Positions 24,798 to 33,112 of a stretch of 60,026 nt of DNA are shown here, piece by piece. Within the stretch, counting starts at the first letter, position 1; each line of letters starts with the position of its first letter. The DNA is from Candidatus Heimdallarchaeota archaeon (GTDB lineage Archaea > Asgardarchaeota > Heimdallarchaeia > Heimdallarchaeales > Heimdallarchaeaceae), in NCBI GenBank assembly GCA_030607575.1, contig JAUWJS010000003.1, positions 1 to 60,026 on the forward strand. Direction: 5' to 3'. The notes beneath the pieces were generated by a model, which saw only the letters and a program-made list of their open reading frames with translations, had not been told where the DNA came from and made no database searches. The position numbers and the translations under genes were made by a program.

Positions 24798-26324
24798 ATG
24801 ACTACATTAAAAACTAAAATAGTTGATTTAAAAGTAGAGAGAGATTTTGCTCTCCTAAATGCAGAAACACTTAGTGATTTAAAAATAAAGCATTCTGCAA
24901 ATGTTAAAGTTAAAAGTGATAGCGGAGAAATTATGTGCGAAGTGATTGCCACTGAAGAACTGATTGAACCAGGTTTTGTTGGAATAAAAAGTGAAACACT
25001 TGAGCAGTTAAATATAGGACCAAACAAGAAAGTGAATGTTTTTGTTCGCCGAAGACCTGCATCTATTGAACATGTTAAGAATAAGACGCAGGGAAGCATC
25101 TGGAAAGAGGGAGAAATACGTTCAATTGTTAATGATATATGTAGTGGGAATTATACTGACTTAGAAATATCCATGTTTACCCTCGCTCAATATTATCTCG
25201 GTTTGAATATGGATGAGATTCAATATCTTACAACCTTTATGGCTGAATTCGGAACTACACTTAATTTTGAAGAACCAGTTTATGATAAACATTCAATTGG
25301 TGGTATTCCTGGAAATAAAGTGAGTCTTATAATTGTACCAACTGTAGCTGCAGCAGGTTTACTTATTCCTAAAACAAGTTCCAGAGCAATAACAAGCCCT
25401 TCTGGAACCGCAGATACAATGGAAGTACTTTGTGATGTAAACTTTTCAGCAGATGAGATCTTAGAAATTGCACCTAAAACAAGAGGAATGTTAGTTTGGG
25501 GTGGAACACTAGATTTGTCACCTTTAGATGAAATTGTAATTCATAAAGTCGAACAGCCATTAGGGATAGATCCTCACAGTCAGATGCTTGCAAGTATTTT
25601 TAGTAAAAAAGTTTCTACTGGTGTAGATCATATGGTTTTAGATATACCTACAGGTATAGGCACCAAAATGCCTACCAAAGAAGATGCAATCGATTATGCC
25701 CATGAAGCTACAGAGTTAGGCAGAAGACTTGGAATTAATATTGAAGCAGCTTTAAGCTATGGAGAACAACCTCTTGGAAAAGCTGTAGGTCCAGCTCTTG
25801 AAGCGAGAGAAGCTCTTGATGTAATTATGGGTAAAGGACCAACAAGTGTATTTGAAAAAAGCAGTGAGCTTGCAGGAATTCTCTTTGAATTAGCGGGTAT
25901 TGCTCAACCTGGTCAAGGTGCTGCACTAGCAGCTGATTATATTGTGAAAGGCAAAACTAAAGCAAAAATGGAAGAGATTATAGGTGTTCAAGGGGGAAAT
26001 GCAACAGTTACAGGAGAAGATGTAGTTGTTGGTGAATTTACTTCTGATATATTAGCTCCTAAAGATGGATACATTGTAAAACTATCAAATTTTGCTGTAA
26101 AAAGAATAGCTAAGGCTGCTGGAGCACCAAGTCATAAAGAAGCTGGAGTGTATCTTCATAAGAAGATTGGTGATTTTTGTAAACAAGATGAGAAACTGAT
26201 GACTATCTACTCAACTAGTGAAGGCAGATTAACTGAAGCTCTCAACTTAGGAATGAATCTTAATCCTTACTTACTAGAAGGTATGATTATAAAGAGAATT
26301 TCTTCTGGTCCTAAAAAACAATAA
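24798..26324 (+). CDS. deoA: AMP phosphorylase (archaeal thymidine phosphorylase-like)
   Basis: This 508-residue protein belongs to the AMP phosphorylase subgroup of the nucleoside phosphorylase II family. It has an N-terminal domain of about 85 residues found in archaeal enzymes, then the phosphorylase signature KHSIGGIPGNKVSLIIVPTVA (about residue 165) and SRAITSPSGTADTMEVL, and the C-terminal domain. AMP phosphorylase turns NMPs into base and ribose 1,5-bisphosphate, feeding R15P isomerase and form III RuBisCO, neither of which is seen in this window. Released adenine could go to the deaminase at 21031. The start is ATG 24798; TTG 24789 is less likely. Confidence 0.93.
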   Translation: MTTLKTKIVDLKVERDFALLNAETLSDLKIKHSANVKVKSDSGEIMCEVIATEELIEPGFVGIKSETLEQLNIGPNKKVNVFVRRRPASIEHVKNKTQGSIWKEGEIRSIVNDICSGNYTDLEISMFTLAQYYLGLNMDEIQYLTTFMAEFGTTLNFEEPVYDKHSIGGIPGNKVSLIIVPTVAAAGLLIPKTSSRAITSPSGTADTMEVLCDVNFSADEILEIAPKTRGMLVWGGTLDLSPLDEIVIHKVEQPLGIDPHSQMLASIFSKKVSTGVDHMVLDIPTGIGTKMPTKEDAIDYAHEATELGRRLGINIEAALSYGEQPLGKAVGPALEAREALDVIMGKGPTSVFEKSSELAGILFELAGIAQPGQGAALAADYIVKGKTKAKMEEIIGVQGGNATVTGEDVVVGEFTSDILAPKDGYIVKLSNFAVKRIAKAAGAPSHKEAGVYLHKKIGDFCKQDEKLMTIYSTSEGRLTEALNLGMNLNPYLLEGMIIKRISSGPKKQ

Positions 26325-26330
26325 GAGAAC

Positions 26331-26774
26331 TTAATTCTCTTTTTCTTCCTTTTTCAGAACCATTTTATTCATATAGAGTGATTGATCGAAAAACGTAATT
26401 TCGAATCCTACTTTTGACCAAAATGGTTCTACAAAAGGTGAGCAACAAAGCTGGATTGTATCTTCTTCTATGACATTATTTATCAGTTCTTGAGCACATT
26501 TGTAACCCATACCTTTTCTTCTCATGTCCTCTCTTACTTCAAAAACATAGATTATTGGACATCCTACAGATGCAAAACCACCTTCATAACCAGGTTCATC
26601 AGGAATAACAGCTGCTACGGCAACTAACTCAGCTTCAACGAAAAAACCATAGCATTTAATTTGCTCATCAAAGAACATTCTATAGGACACAAAGAAGGGA
26701 AATTGATGACTTGGAACATCATCATAATCAATTATGTGAACTTTTACATCAAATTGCTCTTGATGTTCTTCCAT
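26331..26774 (-). CDS. GNAT family N-acetyltransferase
   Basis: This 147-residue single-domain GNAT protein has the acetyl-CoA pyrophosphate-binding loop in EVREDMRRKGMGYKC (R/Q-x-x-G-x-G/A), and the later strand PFWSKVGFEI. The conserved beta4 strand AVAAVIP precedes it. The substrate cannot be inferred. It is convergent with AMP phosphorylase (6 bases between stops) and divergent from the Cdc6 gene. Confidence 0.85.
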   Translation of the reverse strand: MEEHQEQFDVKVHIIDYDDVPSHQFPFFVSYRMFFDEQIKCYGFFVEAELVAVAAVIPDEPGYEGGFASVGCPIIYVFEVREDMRRKGMGYKCAQELINNVIEEDTIQLCCSPFVEPFWSKVGFEITFFDQSLYMNKMVLKKEEKEN

Positions 26775-26891
26775 TTAAGTCACCCTTTAACCAATTCTAA
26801 ACTAAGTTTCTTCTTCTAATAAAACTATATATGGTACTAGTCTCTTCTAAGCGGAAGATTTTTTATTGCAGCTACAAAGTATACCTCTGTT

Positions 26892-26897
26892 GAGGAG
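26892..26897 (+). promoter_or_regulatory. Shine-Dalgarno site for orc1/cdc6
   Basis: GAGGAG at 26892-26897 lies 5 bases before the ATG at 26903. A TATA-like ACTATATAT at about 26823-26831 further upstream implies a leader of some 45 bases. Confidence 0.6.
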
Positions 26898-26902
26898 AAA
26901 TT

Positions 26903-28105
26903 ATGTCTGGCTTTGATTATGTAGAAGAAGCAATGTTTGGGAAATCCATTTTCAAAAATGAATCTACTCTCTATCCAGAGTATATTCCACCAGAGCTTCC
27001 ACGAAGAGAAGAAGAAATTAAGAGACTAGCAAGAAATTTTCGATCGCTTCTAGGACGAGAAGGCTCATTTTCGGTTAATGTTGCAATTGTGGGAAATGCT
27101 GGAATTGGAAAAACCAATTTGTGTAAATATACTATGAAAAGGTTTGAAAGTACAGCAAATTCAAGACACATAAATGTAAAATTCTTATATTATAATTGTC
27201 ATTCTTTCAGAAGTAAAACAGCTATTTTACGTAATGTCTTATCTGAACACTTCCACATTCAATCTCGAGGTTTTAGTGATGAAGAAATTCTAGATATGCT
27301 AGTAAAAAGATTAACAAAAGAAGATATTCGATTAATAATTGCTCTTGATGAAGCTAATATGTTGAATTCCGAAGACATCCTCAGTATTTTTCATGCTGGT
27401 GAGTACTTCGGTTCAGAGCAAAGCATGATCTCAACAATAATAATTTCCAGACCTACTGAATGGAAATCTCTTCTAAATGTACCTCTGTCTGGACACATTC
27501 ATGATCAATTAGATGTTCCTGGTTATTCAAGGGACCAATTACTGGAAATTCTTGAATATAGAGCTAGTATGGCACTCTATCCAACTTCTTACTCTGATGA
27601 AACATTGAATTTTATTGCAGATATTTGTGCTTCTTCTCAGAATGCAAGACATGGGCTCGAAATTCTTTATAGATCCGGAAAACTGACAGATTTAAAACAA
27701 GAGAATTTTATTGTTCCGGATTATATCAGGGCCGCAAAAGCTGATGTCTATCCAGAACTAAGAAGAGATGTTCTATCTGAGCTTAGAGACCATGAGTTAT
27801 TAACTGCCTTAGGTGTAGCGAAAAAACTTTCGCTAAAAGGTGTTACATCGACAACAGTGGATGAAGGTTATGAAAGCTACCTTTTAGTCTGTGAAGAATA
27901 TGAAGAAGATTCAAGAGGAAAATCGACTTTTAGATCTGCTATAGAAACCTTAGATAAAGTAGGTGTTATTGGTAAAAGTGTAGGACCAATTCAAGAAGGA
28001 AAAAGAGGAAGACGAGCTAAAATAACCACTTTCGATATTCCTGCAACTGTTCTTGTAGAGCGAATTGAGAATATACTGTCAAAATCAAGAGATTCGAGAG
28101 ACTAG
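26903..28105 (+). CDS. cdc6: Orc1/Cdc6-type replication initiator
   Basis: This 400-residue AAA+ protein has a Walker A motif GNAGIGKT (residues 64-71), a Walker B LIIALDEANML (about 143-153) with a sensor strand STIIISRP, a helical lid domain, and a C-terminal winged helix (from about 300, ELLTALGVAKKL to TTFDIPA). The order is that of archaeal Orc1/Cdc6, which binds origins and loads MCM. I looked for ORB-like repeats in the upstream 128 bases and saw none. It could alternatively be one of the Cdc6 paralogues that are not origin-bound. It stands next to a minus-strand RAM protein. Confidence 0.9.
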   Translation: MSGFDYVEEAMFGKSIFKNESTLYPEYIPPELPRREEEIKRLARNFRSLLGREGSFSVNVAIVGNAGIGKTNLCKYTMKRFESTANSRHINVKFLYYNCHSFRSKTAILRNVLSEHFHIQSRGFSDEEILDMLVKRLTKEDIRLIIALDEANMLNSEDILSIFHAGEYFGSEQSMISTIIISRPTEWKSLLNVPLSGHIHDQLDVPGYSRDQLLEILEYRASMALYPTSYSDETLNFIADICASSQNARHGLEILYRSGKLTDLKQENFIVPDYIRAAKADVYPELRRDVLSELRDHELLTALGVAKKLSLKGVTSTTVDEGYESYLLVCEEYEEDSRGKSTFRSAIETLDKVGVIGKSVGPIQEGKRGRRAKITTFDIPATVLVERIENILSKSRDSRD

Positions 28106-28108
28106 AGA

Positions 28109-28342
28109 TTAATTGACACAAATCATTGTCATTGAATTCTTTACTCCTTCTAGAATTATATTGTGGTTCAAAACTTGATTTTTCAATTCGTCCATTGTTT
28201 CGAATTCAATCTTTACAATTAAATCATAGATACCATACACTGCGTAAACTTCAGTAACTTCCACAATGTGTTTGAGACCTTCTTGAACTTTTTCTAACAT
28301 ACCTGATTGGACGTTTAGAAGGATATAAGCTGCTTGTGTCAT
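28109..28342 (-). CDS. Stand-alone Lrp/AsnC ligand-binding (RAM) domain protein
   Basis: This protein of about 77 residues consists only of the RAM/AsnC effector domain (AAYILLNVQSGMLEKVQEGL, then the VYGIYDLIVKI strand and a final strand). No helix-turn-helix is present. Such SraA/RAM-only proteins bind amino acids and may bind or titrate full-length Lrp proteins. An AAGGAG sequence lies 12 bases before the ATG at 28342; the frame can also start at the ATG at 28384, adding 14 residues. It is convergent with cdc6 (3 bases between). Confidence 0.82.
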   Translation of the reverse strand: MTQAAYILLNVQSGMLEKVQEGLKHIVEVTEVYAVYGIYDLIVKIEFETMDELKNQVLNHNIILEGVKNSMTMICVN

Positions 28343-28455
28343 TTTAAGAGTAGACTCCTTTTTACTTGTTACTTCTGAAAGCATTTAAAAAAACTAACAT
28401 TGGGACATGTCACCAAATGAATATGAAACATATTTCTTTAAATAGAGAAAAAAAA

Positions 28456-29736
28456 TTATTCTTTTTGAATCTTTAATCTTGCTTTACAAGCTGGGCAAGT
28501 TCCATTTCCAACAACCCATTGATATAGATGATTTTTATGAAAAGCTATATCACAAGAAGGGCATCGTATGATGGTCTCTTTCTTCGAAATAGTTTGTAAA
28601 CATATGGAACAAGTTACAGTGATAGCTTCTTTTGTAACTAAATTATATTTGATGTCTTTTTTCTGGAAATCAACATCATATACAGGCTTAGGTGAATATT
28701 CAACCTTATTCTTGTTCAAATTAGAATCTGTTACTCTATTCTTTTTTCTTCGTATGAAGAGTTTGAAAGAAATGAAAACACCAGCAAAGTATAATACAGC
28801 GAATAATACATATATTGGATCAGCTGTAATAAATGGTGGTGTATTAGCGTCGATAGAATCATTGATGATTTTCCACTGAAAAGCTAAGTCAGAATATTTT
28901 CTATCAAATGGAATCTCGTCAAGATTTTTTGCTCCTGTATTAATAAATAATCTTGCGATATTTTCGGTTTGAATATGATCATAAAACAAACTAATTAAGA
29001 TATCATTGTCAACATTATAATCGTTAAAATTAAAGATTATTTCGTACCAAACCCCTTCAAAAATCCCTCCTTCTATCTCTATATTTAACTCTGACACATC
29101 TCTTATTGCGAAATTATCAGATTCTGATTTGATTGTTGTCTGATTTCCATCAAGAAGATTAAGAGTATAGTTAGTTGTTTCAAGGTATCTACTATATAAA
29201 ATAGTAACTAATTTGTTAATACTTTGGTAATAATCTGCAAATCTCTCTATTCCAAAGAAAAAGTGGTGTTCTAAATTAAGATTCATGGAATAGGTCCAAA
29301 TAGGATAAACATCTGATACAGTGAAGTTAAATAGACATTCTTCAACATAAAGCGAACTTACTCTAACTCTAATAATCTCGTAAATTTCCATGCCAGTTGT
29401 AAAATAATGTATTCCTGTATCTCCATGATTAATTAACCAACTATCATGAATGGTTTCATTCTGGTCTAAGACCAATTGTATCATTAGACCATTGTAGGGC
29501 CCTTGTATAACACTTCCCCATTCCTGAACAGAGATGCTAAATTCGAATACAGCTCCTTCGATGAGAATGAAATACTCACTGTTGTTGAAAGTAGAACTAA
29601 CTTTAAGCCTGTAACTCTTATCTATAGATTCTGTTGCTATGTCATCAGTTACATCCAATCCATTAGTATGATTTATTGATGTTATAGTTAATGAAAGAAT
29701 AATAAAAAAAAGAATGAGAGTTTTTGATTTGCTCAT
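28456..29736 (-). CDS. Membrane-anchored protein with cytosolic RING-like zinc finger
   Basis: This 426-residue protein has a signal peptide (1-26), a long ectodomain (27-300), one membrane helix near 303-325, a basic linker and a C-terminal C4H2C2 zinc finger. Ligands are C376, C379, C392, C395, H400, H403, C414 and C417, with the tail GTCPACKARL typical of RING and related E3 domains. The spacing C-x2-C-x12-C-x2-C-x4-H-x2-H-x10-C-x2-C is RING-like but is not the canonical order. With the ectodomain outside and the finger inside it has the layout of a transmembrane RING E3. It follows the vWA gene by 4 bases, so they share an operon. Confidence 0.7.
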   Translation of the reverse strand: MSKSKTLILFFIILSLTITSINHTNGLDVTDDIATESIDKSYRLKVSSTFNNSEYFILIEGAVFEFSISVQEWGSVIQGPYNGLMIQLVLDQNETIHDSWLINHGDTGIHYFTTGMEIYEIIRVRVSSLYVEECLFNFTVSDVYPIWTYSMNLNLEHHFFFGIERFADYYQSINKLVTILYSRYLETTNYTLNLLDGNQTTIKSESDNFAIRDVSELNIEIEGGIFEGVWYEIIFNFNDYNVDNDILISLFYDHIQTENIARLFINTGAKNLDEIPFDRKYSDLAFQWKIINDSIDANTPPFITADPIYVLFAVLYFAGVFISFKLFIRRKKNRVTDSNLNKNKVEYSPKPVYDVDFQKKDIKYNLVTKEAITVTCSICLQTISKKETIIRCPSCDIAFHKNHLYQWVVGNGTCPACKARLKIQKE

Positions 29737-29740
29737 TTAA

Positions 29741-31810
29741 TCACCTCTTCTTACGCTTTAAGAATCCAAGTAAAGCTGCTAATCCAAGTATGGTTACAAA
29801 GATTGACCAAGAAGCTGCTCCAGTATAATAGTGATCATGTGTGTCATAATCATTCTCATCAACAAAACCTATGTCAATCTCCCCAGTATGATAATCTGCA
29901 ACAACTAGCATTAAGAATTCATCTTCTGTAAGATAAACTTCACTGCTTTGTTTGAATAGGAAGTCCATATTACTTGCATTGAAAACATAAATACCTGTTT
30001 GAACCGCATAAGAATCAGCATAAAATTTGTGATATTCTGTAGTTACTAGTCTATTATCTAACTCAAATAGATACGCGTCTTCAGCACCTATATCAACACT
30101 TAGCTTGTCTCCCAGTTCAAGTCTCTGGGGTATTGCATTTGCTATAGTCACTTCTACAATTTCAGAAGAAACTAAAGAAATTTTTATGGTATGACCAGCT
30201 GGGATTACAATCACATCATAGTTGGATCCGAATTTATCTAGAACAATTGAAGAATAAGTTACATCTACGGCTAAGAGGTCATATGTATCATAGGTATCAC
30301 CAATAATCATTCCATAGGAATCATTAAATGGATGTCCTGTTAAGCGATAAATAACTCTCTGATTTGGATATAAAACTATCTCTTTTTTCTTGTTGAAAGG
30401 TATTAATGAATACTCATAGATGTTAGAAAAATCGATAGTTTGCAACTCACTATAAATTTCATTACCAAGCCAATCCTCAGTATAGATCTTGTATTGCAAG
30501 AACTCTGTTTGTTCAGTAAATAGTAAAGAAAGACAGTATGAGTCGTTGAATAATAATGTGGCATTAGCAACAGTCCAAAACAAAGCTCTGTCGAATTTAT
30601 AGTAAATCTCAGCAAATGAAACTCCTGTAACGTCTTTTATTTCACTCATAATATTTACATACTTTTCATCAGTTAGAAAATCTTCACTAAAATAAACCCA
30701 CGTATCAATTTCAGGAGGTAAATCATCTAATAGGACAACAAATGTTTTTTCGATGCTACTTCTTTCATCTTGATCATTCAGTAGTGACAAATGAATGGTT
30801 ATTTTGAAATCCAATTCAACTGCATAGAGTACTATTAATTCTCCGATGATATCTGGAATGTCTGTTGTCTGAGGATATTCAAAACCAATTTCAATATAAG
30901 TACCTCCTGTTATTTCCGCTCCAGGACGTAGCTGGTCAAAAACCTGAGTATTCGAACCAGTAGCTGCAATAGTACACAGTATAAACCCTTCAGTTGCATA
31001 CTGTTGATAGATCTCGTTTAGCTGAGAAGTTGTTTTGATGACAGTTCCACCATTATTTACCTCATCTGTAATTAACACTACTAATTTAACTGCTTCAGGA
31101 CGCCAGTCAAGATTTACCTTGGTTGCATATAATGCGTCACCCCACGGTTCTGTACCTCCGTTAGCTGCAGTTTTAGCTAGTATATTAACAATATCTACAA
31201 CATCGAAGGTAAGAGGGAAAATCAAGCTTTCTTCAAGATATGGATTATACTCTGGATTACCTCCAAAGAGGACTAAACCTACTCGGAGATCAGGGACTTC
31301 TAAATCAATTTCATCAATAACTCTGATTAGTTCGCTAGTTAAAGCTCCAATTTCATCACCCATAGAACCAGACTGATCAAGAACGATAGCCAAATCTAAA
31401 GCAGAAGAAACTCCGGCTGTGGATTCTGTAAGGATTGAGTGTTCGTTAGTAATCCATGATTCTCCTATTTCAAGATAATCTCTAGTAGAATCAGACGGAT
31501 TCTGTATTGTCCCAAAGTCGTTTGTTTCTGCATAAAATTCCAGAAGATTAAGATTTTGATCCGAATTATTTGTTACATTAAAACAAACATCAAAAGAATC
31601 TCCAGGTAGAGTACTTGGAATGTTATCCGAACGGTAGGAAATTAAGTCTGTAATCATCTCAATTGAGACATTATCTAAGGGACTTGTTATTTCAAGGCTT
31701 GATGGATCTATAACTGGTGAAAAACTCTCAGTTTTACTAATTACATGCATGATAGGTATGAATAAACCTACCAGCACAATCGTGCAAAAAACTATTCCTT
31801 TTATTTTCAT
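29741..31810 (-). CDS. Membrane-anchored von Willebrand factor A domain protein
   Basis: This 689-residue secreted protein has a signal peptide (residues 1-25), a beta-rich N-terminal domain, then a vWA domain with the complete MIDAS motif DQSGS (about 145-149) and the later T and D positions (GGTEPWGDAL, VVLITDEVN). Beta-sandwich regions follow, with a C-terminal membrane helix (AASWSIFVTILGLAALLGFL) and a basic anchor. A metal-dependent adhesion role on the cell surface is likely. The ATG at 31810 is chosen over the TTG at 31819. The RING-like gene follows 4 bases later, and the pair is probably functionally linked. Confidence 0.88.
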   Translation of the reverse strand: MKIKGIVFCTIVLVGLFIPIMHVISKTESFSPVIDPSSLEITSPLDNVSIEMITDLISYRSDNIPSTLPGDSFDVCFNVTNNSDQNLNLLEFYAETNDFGTIQNPSDSTRDYLEIGESWITNEHSILTESTAGVSSALDLAIVLDQSGSMGDEIGALTSELIRVIDEIDLEVPDLRVGLVLFGGNPEYNPYLEESLIFPLTFDVVDIVNILAKTAANGGTEPWGDALYATKVNLDWRPEAVKLVVLITDEVNNGGTVIKTTSQLNEIYQQYATEGFILCTIAATGSNTQVFDQLRPGAEITGGTYIEIGFEYPQTTDIPDIIGELIVLYAVELDFKITIHLSLLNDQDERSSIEKTFVVLLDDLPPEIDTWVYFSEDFLTDEKYVNIMSEIKDVTGVSFAEIYYKFDRALFWTVANATLLFNDSYCLSLLFTEQTEFLQYKIYTEDWLGNEIYSELQTIDFSNIYEYSLIPFNKKKEIVLYPNQRVIYRLTGHPFNDSYGMIIGDTYDTYDLLAVDVTYSSIVLDKFGSNYDVIVIPAGHTIKISLVSSEIVEVTIANAIPQRLELGDKLSVDIGAEDAYLFELDNRLVTTEYHKFYADSYAVQTGIYVFNASNMDFLFKQSSEVYLTEDEFLMLVVADYHTGEIDIGFVDENDYDTHDHYYTGAASWSIFVTILGLAALLGFLKRKKR

Positions 31811-31916
31811 GTGTATCAAGATATCATATTTGTGAGATATAATATAAGTCTTTTCCTCACGGCCGTTCTTGCCCGTTGTAACTATACTCTAGCTAAGGTA
31901 TCAAAATTCCGATATG

Positions 31917-31926
31917 TTTATATATA
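31917..31926 (+). promoter_or_regulatory. TATA element of winged-helix/ParA/membrane operon
   Basis: TTTATATATA at 31917-31926 is centred about 28 bases upstream of the ATG at 31950, consistent with a leaderless operon transcript. Confidence 0.6.
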
Positions 31927-31949
31927 TGTTTTAGGTTATTGTATTCTTG

Positions 31950-32345
31950 ATGTCAGAAAAACACTTCGAAAAAATGATTAGCTTACTTGAAGATATAAGT
32001 GGCAGACTTAAGAAAATAGAGGGTAAACTAAACATAGAAGAAACAGCAGTAAAAACAGGTGTATCTGCATTAGATATACTTTCAAAATCTGCTTATGATC
32101 CTGAAATCAGAATAAATAAGTCTCACATTAAAACCTATTTTACAGTTCAAAAACTAGGAAAAGCTACTTGTAAAGAAGTAGCAGCTGTTACAGGGAGAGC
32201 ATTCAATCTTGAGTCTAGATATTTAGTAGCTCTGCACAAAGAAGGGTTCCTAGATAGAGAGAGAGGTGCTATTGATAAACCAAGTAAAGATAATCCTGAA
32301 AGTCGTGGCACAGAAGTGAGATATTTCATTAAGGAGAGAAAATAA
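31950..32345 (+). CDS. Winged-helix protein, first gene of ParA-type operon
   Basis: This 131-residue protein has a short coiled-coil-like start (MISLLEDISGRLKKIEGKL, residues about 9-28), a linker, and a winged-helix domain: TVQKLGKATCKEVAAVTG as recognition region and a wing with TEVRYFIKERK. The TAA stop at 32343-32345 is directly followed by the ATG of the ParA-type ATPase, implying tight coupling. The arrangement (DNA-binding partner next to a ParA/MinD ATPase) resembles partition or cell-positioning operons, but the DNA-binding gene is not a ParB. The ATG at 31950 is preferred to the TTG at 31947. Confidence 0.75.
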   Translation: MSEKHFEKMISLLEDISGRLKKIEGKLNIEETAVKTGVSALDILSKSAYDPEIRINKSHIKTYFTVQKLGKATCKEVAAVTGRAFNLESRYLVALHKEGFLDRERGAIDKPSKDNPESRGTEVRYFIKERK

Positions 32346-33104
32346 ATGAAAACAATAAGTGTACATAGTTATAAAGGTGGAACTGGTAAAACAACTTTCT
32401 TGTTAAATATAGCCGGATCTTTAGCTAATGAGGGAAGAAAAGCTTTGGCATTAGATTATGACCTTAGAGCCCCATCATTTCAATCATACTTTAAAGTAGA
32501 AAATCCTTTATTTTTATCTGATTATCTACTCGAAGGTGCTTCACTTTCTAGAATTATTTTTCCATGTACTGCAGATAACGGAACAAAGCTTGATTTGATT
32601 TTCTCCTCAATGGAGTTTCTTAAACAACATTCAAAACAGAGAGATAAACTCTCTAGAGATGATTCTAAATATCTTTCAAAATTATATGAGTTGCAACATA
32701 CAATCTCAGAAAAATATGATTATTTGCTGATTGATACAATTCCTGGATTTTTTTACAGATCTATTGATTCGATGATGGTTTCAGATGTAATAATTGTAAT
32801 AGCAACTCCAAGCACATCTAATGTTCTTGGACTGAAAGAGTTAACAGGCAATATTTATGCTATGTTAAAAGAAGATACTAGAATGATTTTATTAATAAAC
32901 AAAATTGATGAAGAGGGAATTGAAGCTGATAAAGAAGATTTCGAGAAAAACTTATCAGAGCTTAAGAGAATAGGTGAAGAGAAATTCTCAGCTGTACTGG
33001 AAATCCCATATTTCAACATCTTGAGTGAGAAGATATACGCATTTGAGGAAGAAGTACCTGAGGAATTTATGAAGTCAATAAAAGAGATAATGGAACTAAT
33101 ATAA
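32346..33104 (+). CDS. ParA/MinD-type P-loop ATPase
   Basis: This 252-residue ATPase has the deviant Walker A motif KGGTGKTT (residues 9-16), a following strand ALALDYDLRAPSF, the switch region with DYLLIDTIPGF, and LLINKID as the nucleotide-specific strand. It is a single domain, as in ParA/MinD rather than ArsA. Members dimerise on ATP and DNA or membrane to position cargo. It lies between a winged-helix gene and a membrane protein gene, and may position that protein or control its expression. It differs from chromosome-partition pairs in lacking ParB. Confidence 0.88.
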   Translation: MKTISVHSYKGGTGKTTFLLNIAGSLANEGRKALALDYDLRAPSFQSYFKVENPLFLSDYLLEGASLSRIIFPCTADNGTKLDLIFSSMEFLKQHSKQRDKLSRDDSKYLSKLYELQHTISEKYDYLLIDTIPGFFYRSIDSMMVSDVIIVIATPSTSNVLGLKELTGNIYAMLKEDTRMILLINKIDEEGIEADKEDFEKNLSELKRIGEEKFSAVLEIPYFNILSEKIYAFEEEVPEEFMKSIKEIMELI

Positions 33105-33112
33105 GGATTAAA

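Noticed and set aside
24668-25099. Minus-strand open frame opposite the start of AMP phosphorylase
   Set aside because: Overlaps a well-supported gene and lacks a recognisable domain.
26775-26902. Origin recognition boxes upstream of cdc6
   Set aside because: No sequence like the ORB/mini-ORB core could be found by eye; a profile search would be needed.
31035-31376. Plus-strand open frame of 113 codons opposite the vWA gene
   Set aside because: Antisense to the MIDAS region, low-complexity Ser/Thr content, no start signals.
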